Shown in pieces: positions 57,604 through 64,000 of a DNA stretch of 64,000 nucleotides. Made by a program: the position numbers and the translations under genes. How positions within the stretch are numbered: the stretch's first letter is position 1; every line of letters starts with the position of its first letter. The DNA comes from an uncultured bacterium (GTDB lineage: Bacteria; Krumholzibacteriota; Krumholzibacteriia; LZORAL124-64-63): assembly GCA_937910695.1 (NCBI GenBank), contig CALEMW010000068.1, forward strand, positions 1 through 64,000, in the 5' to 3' direction. The notes under the pieces were generated by a model, which was not told where the DNA came from, did no database searches, and was given only the letters and a program-made list of their open reading frames with translations.

Positions 57604-58518
57604 GGGTGTCCCGCAGCGTATGGCTCGCTATCGTCATTTGGGTGTCTGGGATCAGAAGGCTCGCTTGTGCATCTCGTGTGTACAAGTAATCTTGGCTCGC
57701 CCGTCCTTTCGGGGTGACTGATCGAAATGGGGCTCGCTTCGTTGATATAGGGTTTCTCAGCACCTATGGCTCGCTTCGCATGTAGGGGTGTCTGCTCACA
57801 TTCGGCTCGCTCGTAGTGCATGGTTGTCCTGAGACCGTAAGCTCGCTGCCCACGGAGGGGTGTCCAGTTGATTGTGGCGCGCTCTGATGAGCGGGTGTCA
57901 AATATGATATGGCGCGCTTCTCGTGAAGGGGTGTCTTGTTGTTCGAGGCACGCTGGGCTTGTGAGTGCGTACAACGTCAAGTGGCTCGCTATATATGTCA
58001 GGGTGTCTATATCACTTGGGCTCGCTTTTCTCCGGGTGTCTTGGAGGTTTACGGCTCGCTAACGTTCAAAGGGTGACCAGCCTGGATAGGCTCGCTCTCT
58101 TGTACGGGGTGTCTATACGCTTTAGGCCCGCTCTCCTGGGAGGGTATCTCGATATGAGGCTCGCTTCGACCTTTAGGGTGTCCAGATCTGAGTGGCCCGC
58201 CGTTTGTTTCGGGTGTCACCTATACTCAGGCTCGCTGATGTAGCTAGGGTGTCTCGTCGAGATTCGGCTCGCTTCCTGTTCAAGGGTTATCTGCGCCACA
58301 AGGCTCGCTCATCGAAGAAGGGTGTCCAGTGTAGCTCGGCTCGCTGTTTAGTCTCGGGTGCACCACCGTTCTATGGCTCGCTCAACGGGTCGGGGTGTCC
58401 TTGTCAGAATGGCTCGCTGTGGTGTCTGGGGTGTCCATCTAGGTCAGGCGCGCAGTCTCGGTAAGGGTGTCTTTCCACGGGCGGCTCGCATAAGGATCTA
58501 GGGTGTCTCACCGTCTAC
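57604..58518. repeat. Alternating GGCTCGC / GGGTGTC array, about 51 motif sites
   Basis: About 915 bases without a gene. Two 7-base motifs alternate strictly: GGCTCGC (25 sites, 18 exact, the others mostly GGCNCGC) and GGGTGTC (26 sites, 17 exact). Each is followed by an 11-base spacer; a few are 8, 9, 10 or 12. The full unit is thus 36 bases. All spacers differ in sequence. The motif before a spacer usually extends to GGCTCGCT. No frame is open across it. It lies between the 114-aa gene and the IS110-like gene. Function unknown. Confidence 0.95.
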
Positions 58519-58859
58519 GGCTTAACCCTCACAGGAGGACAGAGCTGCGTCAAGTGCGCCTCCTCCCGAAAATGCCTCTTCAGCCAGGCCCTCCCACAAA
58601 GGGGGCCGGCCAGGACACGCACGGTGTCCTTTATCTCCTCAGCACCATCCCGCAAGGCCTGAGCATAGTTGCCCAACCTCACCGCGCGACGCAGCGCGCC
58701 CTCAGCGTCCTCCTGGGGCAGGTCCTCCTCCTCGATGTCCCTCAAGATCAAGGCCCGCTCCTCTTCGAGAAGGCCGATGAGCTCGAAGTCACTCATCGGT
58801 TGAGTTGGGCCTGTCTCCAACTTGGTGCTGAACAGGTCCATCGGGTCCTTTTTTGCCAT
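58515..58859 (-). CDS. Hypothetical protein, up to 114 aa
   Basis: Helical, acidic, no motif. The upstream start (MAKKDPMDLF) overlaps the small membrane gene by 71 bases; ATG 58796 (MSDFELIGLL) would overlap by 8 only and may be real, giving 93 aa. Its stop lies inside the last motif of the array, so the array forms its 3' untranslated region on the minus strand. Confidence 0.55.
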   Translation of the reverse strand: MAKKDPMDLFSTKLETGPTQPMSDFELIGLLEEERALILRDIEEEDLPQEDAEGALRRAVRLGNYAQALRDGAEEIKDTVRVLAGPLCGRAWLKRHFREEAHLTQLCPPVRVKP

Positions 58860-58947
58860 TTTGATGCCTCACGTTGATGACGATGAAGGTCACGATGCCT
58901 CCAAGAATCATCGCACAGAGGGCCAGGTTGCCCAAGAGGTCGAGCAT
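58789..58947 (-). CDS. Small membrane protein, 52 aa (below ORF-track cutoff)
   Basis: ATG 58947 overlaps the upstream stop (TGATG) and AGGAG lies before it. 'LLGNLALCAMILGGIVTFIV' is one membrane helix with a short polar tail. Holin- or regulator-sized; function unknown. Confidence 0.5.
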   Translation of the reverse strand: MLDLLGNLALCAMILGGIVTFIVINVRHQNGKKGPDGPVQHQVGDRPNSTDE

Positions 58948-59249
58948 CAACTTTCTTCTCCTGCCAACAGCAGCTCCATCAGCGGGCGCACAATCTGCGC
59001 GACCCTGATGAGCTCGGAGAAGTCCTTGATGAAGAAGTCATGGTTTTCAAAAACCACGTCCACGCAGAGGTAATACCTCTCGCCATCCTCGTGCTTGTAG
59101 AGATCGAACCCGAAGAACTCACCCCCGGTAATGTGCATGTACCCGTGGTCACTCACAATCTTCTGCCAATCCTTGTCCTCATCCTGTTCTTCCCAGGGGT
59201 GCGCGACGGCCACCACCCGGCCCTGTTCATCAATTTGGTATGCCTTCAT
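58947..59249 (-). CDS. Hypothetical protein, 100 aa
   Basis: Alpha/beta, acidic, 'GRVVAVAHPWEEQDEDKDW'. Coupled to its neighbours by short overlaps. No motif. Confidence 0.6.
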   Translation of the reverse strand: MKAYQIDEQGRVVAVAHPWEEQDEDKDWQKIVSDHGYMHITGGEFFGFDLYKHEDGERYYLCVDVVFENHDFFIKDFSELIRVAQIVRPLMELLLAGEES

Positions 59250-59494
59250 CCTTCATCTCCTCCTGGGTCTTGGATCTTCCCTTTATCAGGGGCCCAGATC
59301 AACTTGGGGTTGCGCACGAAGGGACTGCGCCACATCTCGGGCTCGTCCGCCGGGTCGAGAATCACACACCAGGCCGTCTTGCCTGACAAGACGTTCTGGT
59401 ACTCATAGATGGCCAAGGGCGGGTCGTCCTCCTTGTAGACGCCGTTGTTGTCCACCATCTCCTGCACGGTGCTCCTGTCTGTGTAGGTGGCCAT
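59246..59494 (-). CDS. Hypothetical protein, 82 aa
   Basis: Small beta protein ('PLAIYEYQNVLSGKTAWCV'), acidic end. Coupled by ATGA. No motif. Confidence 0.6.
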   Translation of the reverse strand: MATYTDRSTVQEMVDNNGVYKEDDPPLAIYEYQNVLSGKTAWCVILDPADEPEMWRSPFVRNPKLIWAPDKGKIQDPGGDEG

Positions 59495-59896
59495 CTAGTC
59501 CTCCCTCCTGCTCTCGTCGAGCACCGCCTGGACGTGCTCAAGGCACTTCAAACCCTTGCCCCCAACGTGCCAGCTGGTGATCTGGCTCGGGAGCTTGCCC
59601 GCGTCACCGAGGTAGGCACGCCCGTTCTTCCAGTTGTAGACCCAGGCCATCGTCCCGTCGTCGAACAGGATATCCCACTCGACGTCCGTCTTGTGGTCGC
59701 TCGACCCGGGCCCGGGGGGGCCGAAAAGACCCACCAGGCGGTCAAAACTGGCCTTCACCTCCCCCACCAAGCCCCCATCGGGGAAAGGCAGCTCCCCATC
59801 GTTGTGGGTCTTGTAGCCCGGGGGCTTCATGTAGTCCTCGGCGAGCAAGCTCTTCGTCGAGAGCTCGCTGGGGGGCACAATTCGCGTTTTCGCCAT
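59495..59896 (-). CDS. Hypothetical protein, 133 aa
   Basis: First gene of a unit led by GGTATAAGGGGGG. 'VEWDILFDDGTMAWVYNWKN' is a beta sheet; no catalytic motif. Function unknown. Confidence 0.6.
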   Translation of the reverse strand: MAKTRIVPPSELSTKSLLAEDYMKPPGYKTHNDGELPFPDGGLVGEVKASFDRLVGLFGPPGPGSSDHKTDVEWDILFDDGTMAWVYNWKNGRAYLGDAGKLPSQITSWHVGGKGLKCLEHVQAVLDESRRED

Positions 59897-59909
59897 AATC
59901 TTCTCCTCG

Positions 59910-60197
59910 TTAATGTACCCCCCTTATACCGAAGAGTTGGGGGTCTTGTACGAACGCCTCCTTCTGCTTGTGGGAGAGCTGCTTGATACCGCATTCCAGC
60001 TTTTGGGCGGCGGAGCGGGTATCAGGCAGCTTCGAGACCCACTCCAGCACGACAGGGCGCTGCCCTCGAAGGGCCTTGGCGCCGCCGGCGAGCTCGCCGT
60101 TGTGCTGGCGGATCCTGCGCGCCACGTCCTGGGACACCCCACAGTAGAGGTGGCCTCTGGACGTCCGGACGATGTAGGTGAACCAGCCCGCGGGCAT
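59910..60197 (-). CDS. GIY-YIG nuclease of the UPF0213/YhbQ type
   Basis: 95 aa. 'WFTYIVRTSRGHLYCGVSQD' is the GIY-YIG strand pair, followed by 'RRIRQHN' (Arg), 'GAKALRGQRPVVLEW' and 'AAQKLECGIKQLSHKQKE' (catalytic Glu region), the full small-family pattern. Single-domain nucleases of this type act on DNA substrates; roles in phages vary. No homing-type DNA-binding domain is attached. Confidence 0.8.
   Translation of the reverse strand: MPAGWFTYIVRTSRGHLYCGVSQDVARRIRQHNGELAGGAKALRGQRPVVLEWVSKLPDTRSAAQKLECGIKQLSHKQKEAFVQDPQLFGIRGVH
59917..59930 (-). promoter_or_regulatory. GGTATAAGGGGGGT promoter element
   Basis: Minus strand GGTATAAGGGGGGT, about 20-34 bases before ATG 59896, with CGAGGAG following. 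It lies in the 3' end of the GIY-YIG gene, so it has no free -35 region. Confidence 0.6.
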
Positions 60198-60809
60198 CTA
60201 CGGGGTCTTGGAGGGGGGCCGGGCCGCGGGTGAGGTAGTTGGGGCCCTGGAGGGCAGGGCCGCGGGGGTCCTGGAGGCCTTCAGCAGTGAGACCTCGTGG
60301 ATCAGCTTGTTCTGGGTGTCCACCATCGTCTTGAAGTTGGTGGCCTGCTTGACGGACCACAACCAACCACCGCCCAGGACGGTCAGGAGGCTGATGAGGG
60401 CGAGGACGAAGGAGATCTTCTCCTTCAGCAGCTTGTACCAGGGCTGCGCGGACGTCTCGACGTCCGGCGGGGGGCCGGGGACCATCTCCAGCTCCCCCTC
60501 ACTACTCACGTGGGCACGAATGGGGTCCATCTCGTCCACCACAGCGCCCAGAACTTCATCCAGAATCTTGTGGCGCGCGTTGCAGTCTTCCTCCCTGATG
60601 TACTTCTTCAGGGCATCTGCAAGATCCTCAAGATTCTTGTTGACTCTGTCCAGCTTCTTGTGGGCGACCGCGTTGCTCTTCACCAACCACTTCAGGTAGT
60701 GAGTCGCGTGGAGGGCCCATGAACGCAAGAGGCCTCCTTCCGGCCCAGATCCTTCAGGGATGGGCGGGAAGGGTAACTCTTCCGGGCGGATATCTTCACT
60801 GTCGGACAC
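60198..60809 (-). CDS. Single-pass membrane/coiled-coil protein, 203 aa
   Basis: Residues 40-100 form a coiled coil ('KKLDRVNKNLEDLADALKKY'). One hydrophobic helix follows at about 135-155 ('ISFVLALISLLTVLGGGWLW'), then a short helix and a Pro/Ser/Ala-rich tail. This could be a spanin, holin or membrane anchor; no diagnostic motif supports any one. Confidence 0.6.
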   Translation of the reverse strand: MSDSEDIRPEELPFPPIPEGSGPEGGLLRSWALHATHYLKWLVKSNAVAHKKLDRVNKNLEDLADALKKYIREEDCNARHKILDEVLGAVVDEMDPIRAHVSSEGELEMVPGPPPDVETSAQPWYKLLKEKISFVLALISLLTVLGGGWLWSVKQATNFKTMVDTQNKLIHEVSLLKASRTPAALPSRAPTTSPAARPPSKTP

Positions 60810-61473
60810 CGGGGTACCCCTTTATAGGTGGTGAGCCGATAGCTAGATATCGGCAATCCTTCAACGCTTCAGCAGCATGCACCACCCCAGGCCCCACGCT
60901 GCGCGCCTGCGCAGCTGACAGAGCCGTAGACCGGACTACTCCGCCCTCTTCCACGTCCAACCGCATTGCACCTGCCAACATCAGGAAAAGCTCTGTCTCC
61001 TTTTTGTGATCGTGGGGGGGAACGTAGGCTCCCTTGGACATCCAGACAAGTTGGATCGCGAACTCGTGGTTGACGTACAGCTCCACCCCGACGCATGTCC
61101 CCTTGGTGACGTTGTAGTGGATCGTCTCCCGTTCCGGGACAGGTTTACCTCCCATGGACATGACCAGCTTGTCCAGCTGGTGCAAGCCGTCCTCCATCAC
61201 ACGGCAGAACAGGTTGGCGACGCCCGGATTCTCCAACACCCGGAGATTTTCGGGAAGCTCGGGCAGGCCTACGGGTGTCAGTGCACCCTCATCTGAGAGG
61301 TCCGAATCCTCAAGGGAGGAGTCACTTACAGGAGACAACTGGTTCATTTCTTCCTCTCCACCCCCATCCTCGCGCTTCTCCGGCTCAGTTCGTCTGCTCA
61401 TGGCGATCTCTAGTGCACCGGCGGGCTCGCATGTGAACTCCTCCGTCGAGTAAATTACCTCGAGGGCCATCAT
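60796..61473 (-). CDS. Cupin-domain protein, 225 aa
   Basis: The acidic N-terminal 70 residues look disordered. 'GAYVPPHDHKKETELFLMLA' holds the cupin H-x-H-x(3-4)-E metal site and 'VGPGVVHAAEAL' the second His. Such proteins bind or modify small metabolites or serve as sensors. Overlaps the membrane protein gene by 14 bases. Confidence 0.75.
   Translation of the reverse strand: MMALEVIYSTEEFTCEPAGALEIAMSRRTEPEKREDGGGEEEMNQLSPVSDSSLEDSDLSDEGALTPVGLPELPENLRVLENPGVANLFCRVMEDGLHQLDKLVMSMGGKPVPERETIHYNVTKGTCVGVELYVNHEFAIQLVWMSKGAYVPPHDHKKETELFLMLAGAMRLDVEEGGVVRSTALSAAQARSVGPGVVHAAEALKDCRYLAIGSPPIKGYPGVRQ
60811..60829 (-). promoter_or_regulatory. CCTATAAAGGGG promoter element
   Basis: Minus strand CACCTATAAAGGGGTAC inside the 3' end of the cupin gene, about 10-20 bases before the membrane protein ATG. 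It has TATAAAG, one base off the usual ATAAG. Confidence 0.45.
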
Positions 61474-61527
61474 ACACGCTACCCCATGCAGCAGGAAAGG
61501 CCCTCAGTCAACCTCAAGTGTAGCATG

Positions 61528-61555
61528 GCTAAAAGGGGGGCTTGCGCCCCCCAGA
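61528..61555 (-). terminator. Terminator with TTTTAGC tail
   Basis: Minus strand GGGGGGC-GCAA-GCCCCCC then TTTTAGC, ending the unit of the 109-aa gene at 61570. Confidence 0.85.
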
Positions 61556-61569
61556 ACAGCTTCAACACC

Positions 61570-61899
61570 TCAGTCCCAGAAGTGGCCCCACCACAAGAAC
61601 AGCATGTAGCGCATCTGCTCCACTTCAATCTCCTCGTCCTCCCCCCAGGACGCCTGCTCCGCCTCCGGGAGCGTGCACATCTCCTCCTTGATGCTCTTGT
61701 CCAGCCAGAAGCAGATGTGCTCGAGAATGCCCTTCCACTGCTCCAAGGACAGGTCCAGAGGGTACGAGTGGACGCGCGCCCGGAAATCCTCCAGCGCGTG
61801 CAAGATGATCTGGTCCAACATCGTGTTGGGGGCCCAGTAGTCGCTGCCCTCCGTCGCGATGTTGCACACCCCTGTGTCGTTGTTCACGTAGGCCAGCAT
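61570..61899 (-). CDS. Hypothetical protein, 109 aa
   Basis: ATG 61899 with AGGAGG upstream; the longer track start is a shadow. Helical, acidic, Trp-rich C terminus ('YMLFLWWGHFWD'). Function unknown. Confidence 0.65.
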   Translation of the reverse strand: MLAYVNNDTGVCNIATEGSDYWAPNTMLDQIILHALEDFRARVHSYPLDLSLEQWKGILEHICFWLDKSIKEEMCTLPEAEQASWGEDEEIEVEQMRYMLFLWWGHFWD

Positions 61900-61900
61900 C

Positions 61901-62371
61901 TCATTTCCTCCTGATGGCTCCGTTGAGCGCCTCTTGCACGTCCCGCCGGTGCCCTGCCTCGCGGATGTCGTTCTGCTTGTCCTTGAGGAACTCCAGAAAT
62001 CTCCGACAGTCCTTGTCGGAGATGTACACAATCACCCCCGGGAACCTGGAGAGGCGCCGGTAGTTGCGCCCTGCGTGCATCTTCTTCGGGGCGGCCTGGA
62101 GAAGGGTCAGCACACCACCCACCTGGTGCTCCCAACACGAGATGTACCTCTGGGTGCCGAGTTGGAGGCGCACAGAGGGCTCGTTGAGCATCATCATCCC
62201 ACCCAGGTCAATGTGGTTGTTCTCCGTGTGCTGCACCTTCAGCACCGCGGCCCCATACCTCTCGGCCATGTAGGCTGTGCGCGCCCGCGCGAAGTGCGGG
62301 TGGCACAAAGACGGGGCGTAGGAGGTCTTGGGGACCTTTGAATCCTCATATGTCATGTAGATCCACTGCAT
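61901..62371 (-). CDS. Hypothetical protein, 156 aa
   Basis: Start corrected to ATG 62371 (TGATG). Mixed alpha/beta with 'GGMMMLNEPSVRLQLGTQRY' and a basic helical tail. Function unknown. Confidence 0.65.
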   Translation of the reverse strand: MQWIYMTYEDSKVPKTSYAPSLCHPHFARARTAYMAERYGAAVLKVQHTENNHIDLGGMMMLNEPSVRLQLGTQRYISCWEHQVGGVLTLLQAAPKKMHAGRNYRRLSRFPGVIVYISDKDCRRFLEFLKDKQNDIREAGHRRDVQEALNGAIRRK

Positions 62372-63018
62372 CAGAACATCCTCCCCAGCCCACGGGACAG
62401 GGCCTCCAAGAAGTCGTTGTTCATGCCGTGGATCCTCCGCGTCTTGGCCTCTGGGAACCTCTCGGTCATCCAGATCATCTCGCGCATGGCCATCCCGACC
62501 AGGGAGGGGCCATCCCCGACGAACAAATCGAAGAAGACCCCGTCGAAGTCCCGTTCCCTGGCCTCCGTGACGTCCGGGAAGTCGTGCCAGTCCATCACCA
62601 CGACCTCGATGGGGGTGTCCAGCTCGTCCAGAGAGGGCAGGACCAGGTCCACAACATCCTGCGACCTCTCCACCACCACGATGTCCTCCACATGCTCCTC
62701 GGCGTCCAGGGCGTGGAGGATGAGCCCCAGGCCCAGGCCAGCCACGAGCACCCGGCCGGAGTAGTACTCCGCGTGCTTCTTCATCATCCACCAGTGGGGC
62801 GGGTCATCCACCATCACCGTCTTGCCACCCACCTTCAGCACCGTGATGGGCAGCCTCTCCACCGCCTCGTACAGCGCATGCTCCTCTCCGTCCGGGTCCG
62901 GGACGTGGTACAGCTCGTAGGGGCCCGGCTCGTAGAACTCCGTCACGACCTCCGCCTCCCCCACCTTCTTGCGGGGGAGGCGGTGGGCTGGGGTCTCCCA
63001 GCTACTCAGGCGTTGCAT
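62371..63018 (-). CDS. SAM-dependent methyltransferase-fold protein (spermidine-synthase-like)
   Basis: 215 aa from ATG 63018. 'YYSGRVLVAGLGLGLILHAL' is the Gly-rich SAM/dcSAM loop. 'VEDIVVVERSQDVVDLVLPS' supplies the acidic residue after strand 2, and 'FDGVFFDLFVGD' the later Asp, as in spermidine synthases and related methyltransferases. Substrate unknown; DNA, protein or polyamine are possible. Confidence 0.7.
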   Translation of the reverse strand: MQRLSSWETPAHRLPRKKVGEAEVVTEFYEPGPYELYHVPDPDGEEHALYEAVERLPITVLKVGGKTVMVDDPPHWWMMKKHAEYYSGRVLVAGLGLGLILHALDAEEHVEDIVVVERSQDVVDLVLPSLDELDTPIEVVVMDWHDFPDVTEARERDFDGVFFDLFVGDGPSLVGMAMREMIWMTERFPEAKTRRIHGMNNDFLEALSRGLGRMF

Positions 63019-63349
63019 CCGGCACCTCCGGCGCGAAGTCGAACACCTCCTGCTCCCCGTCGGGGGAGACCACCACCAGGGGGTTGAGGCGAAAGAGACC
63101 CCCGCCGGCGTAGTTGCAGCCGTTGGTGTTGTCGTCACCCTTCTCCTGGTACTGCTTGCCTTCGAGCCACCTGCCGATGCAGGAGAAGCCCACGGCTGTC
63201 TCCGGGGCCCCCGAGTCCTTGAACTCCTGGATGGACTGCACGCGGGCGCACACGGGGCAGATGAACTTCCACTGCATCGGGTCCTCGCCGAAGCGCTTGC
63301 GCATCTCGGCGCCCCACTCGTCCTGGGTCATGCGCTTCTTACTCATCAT
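63002..63349 (-). CDS. VVA0879-like phage protein, 115 aa
   Basis: 'MTQDEWGAEMRKRFGEDPM', 'WKFICPVCARVQS', 'VGFSCIGRWLEG' and 'NGCNYAGGGLFRLNPLVV' agree with the VVA0879 family as I know it, a small Cys-containing protein common in phages and of unknown role. Overlaps the methyltransferase-like gene by 17 bases. Confidence 0.7.
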   Translation of the reverse strand: MMSKKRMTQDEWGAEMRKRFGEDPMQWKFICPVCARVQSIQEFKDSGAPETAVGFSCIGRWLEGKQYQEKGDDNTNGCNYAGGGLFRLNPLVVVSPDGEQEVFDFAPEVPDATPE

Positions 63350-63590
63350 CGCCTCCGTAGAGCTTCACCTTCTTCAGCGCCGCGAGGTTCACAACACCGA
63401 CCCCCATCTCCTCAACCACCCGACCCTCCTTGATGGCATCCCGGACCTCCAGCAGGTTGTCATGGCCGCACTCCGGGCAGATGAAGGACTTCTGATCGTA
63501 GTGCGCCACGGCACAGCCCTCGCGGCCGTCGGGGCACGGAGTGAGCTTTGACTGGAAGCTCGCCCCACACCCGAAGCATTTAATCTGCAT
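63339..63590 (-). CDS. Zinc-ribbon protein, 83 aa
   Basis: ATG 63590; the longer track start is a shadow. 'MQIKCFGCGASFQSKLTPC' with 'FICPECGHDNLLEV' makes two CxxC pairs, a full zinc ribbon. Overlaps both neighbours by 11 bases. Confidence 0.65.
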   Translation of the reverse strand: MQIKCFGCGASFQSKLTPCPDGREGCAVAHYDQKSFICPECGHDNLLEVRDAIKEGRVVEEMGVGVVNLAALKKVKLYGGDDE

Positions 63591-64000
63591 CACGGTCCTC
63601 CAAGATCTCCTTCTTCTGCTCGGCGATGTCGAACTCCTCCTCGCCGCAGACGGTGCAGGTCCAGGGGGTGTAGGTCTTGTGGATCGCATCCACCAGCAGC
63701 ATCGCCGCGAGCACCACCTCCTTGGGGTATTCACTGCCCCCCATCTCACCGTCGGGATCTCCGTACTCGTCGTCGAGGTTCTCGTAGATGGGCTCGAGGA
63801 TGCCGAGGTGGTTCACCTCGTCCCCCATCTTCGTGCGCCGCCAGGCGTAGACCGTGATCTTGTCCGGCAGCTCCTCGATCTCCTTGTAGGTCATCCCGTC
63901 CATCATCTCGCCGACCGCCTCCGCCGGGTCCTCGTGAGACAGGCGCTCCTCGTCCTTGCTGACCGAGAAGAAGGTGGGCGGATCGGGCTCCACCTCGGGG
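63580..64000 (-). CDS. Hypothetical protein with CxxC pair (5' end off window)
   Basis: The frame stays open to the right edge, so the true start probably lies beyond 64000. Acidic, helical; 'TPWTCTVCGEEEFDIAEQKK' near the C terminus is half of a zinc ribbon. Overlaps the next gene by 11 bases. Confidence 0.6.
   Translation of the reverse strand, partial: PEVEPDPPTFFSVSKDEERLSHEDPAEAVGEMMDGMTYKEIEELPDKITVYAWRRTKMGDEVNHLGILEPIYENLDDEYGDPDGEMGGSEYPKEVVLAAMLLVDAIHKTYTPWTCTVCGEEEFDIAEQKKEILEDRDAD

Noticed and set aside
57868-58464. Short ORFs (64, 92 and 90 aa) across the array
   Set aside because: They change frame where spacer length varies, lack ribosome sites and only translate the repeated motifs.
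57604-58518. CRISPR array
   Set aside because: Repeats are 7 bases and of two alternating kinds, spacers only 11 bases, and no cas gene is near.

Overview
The window is an internal piece of a large, high-GC tailed bacteriophage genome. It has a long virion-protein block with a baseplate J/gp6-like protein, a gp25-like wedge candidate, a hub-like protein and a tape-measure-like protein. Genes are tightly packed, with many TGATG, ATGA and GTGA stop/start overlaps. There are phage-type accessory enzymes, no rRNA or ribosomal-protein genes, and no tRNA that I could see. The gp6 plus gp25 pair points to a contractile-tailed (myovirus-like) phage. Terminase, portal, major capsid and DNA polymerase are not in the window, so the genome extends well beyond 64 kb. 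The host cannot be named from sequence alone; the base composition suggests a high-GC bacterium.

Layout. (1) 1-26,660, minus strand: the virion block, read right to left. It runs tape measure, tail/hub proteins, a HAD fusion, a Pro/Ala-rich tagged protein, a sigma-70-like factor, small proteins, a 776-aa fibre-like repeat protein with its own terminator, then adhesin/baseplate-type proteins, a glycosyltransferase-hydrolase fusion and finally the baseplate J protein, cut by the left edge. (2) 26.7-28.8 kb, plus strand: a small membrane protein, a possible non-coding RNA and a WGR-domain DNA ligase. (3) 28.8-40.8 kb, minus: many small proteins (several zinc ribbons), an amidase endolysin, a GroES-like co-chaperonin, a possible tail-assembly chaperone, a TSCPD protein, RNase HII, a sliding clamp and an RlpA-like exported protein. 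(4) 41.1-41.8 kb, a short plus pair; 41.8-45.1 kb, minus, with a DHH phosphoesterase and a NADAR protein. (5) 45.2-48.7 kb: a plus-strand island with a membrane HExxH protease, a 22-codon minigene, a kinase-helicase fusion and an unrecognised protein. (6) 48.7-64 kb, minus: DnaJ-domain protein, winged helix, YkgJ-like Cys cluster, HAD, zinc ribbons, an IS110 C-terminal-domain-like protein, GIY-YIG nuclease, cupin, methyltransferase-fold protein and a VVA0879-like protein.

Three things tie the window together. First, a short peptide, roughly [F/M]-x-D-E-[L/M]-x-K-[I/M], occurs in six otherwise unrelated products, one of which is almost nothing but this peptide. By analogy with T4 capsid-targeting sequences it may be a sorting or packaging tag. 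Second, a promoter-like element GG-N-ATAAG followed by purines sits upstream of most transcription units, and a phage sigma factor is encoded in the virion block. Terminators share a T-run ending in TTTTAGC. Third, between 57.6 and 58.5 kb lies a non-coding array of about 51 seven-base motifs. GGCTCGC and GGGTGTC alternate, each followed by a unique spacer of almost always 11 bases (36-bp full period). It lies next to a gene with the C-terminal domain of IS110 transposases. I know no described element of this form; it is the strongest candidate for a novel system here.
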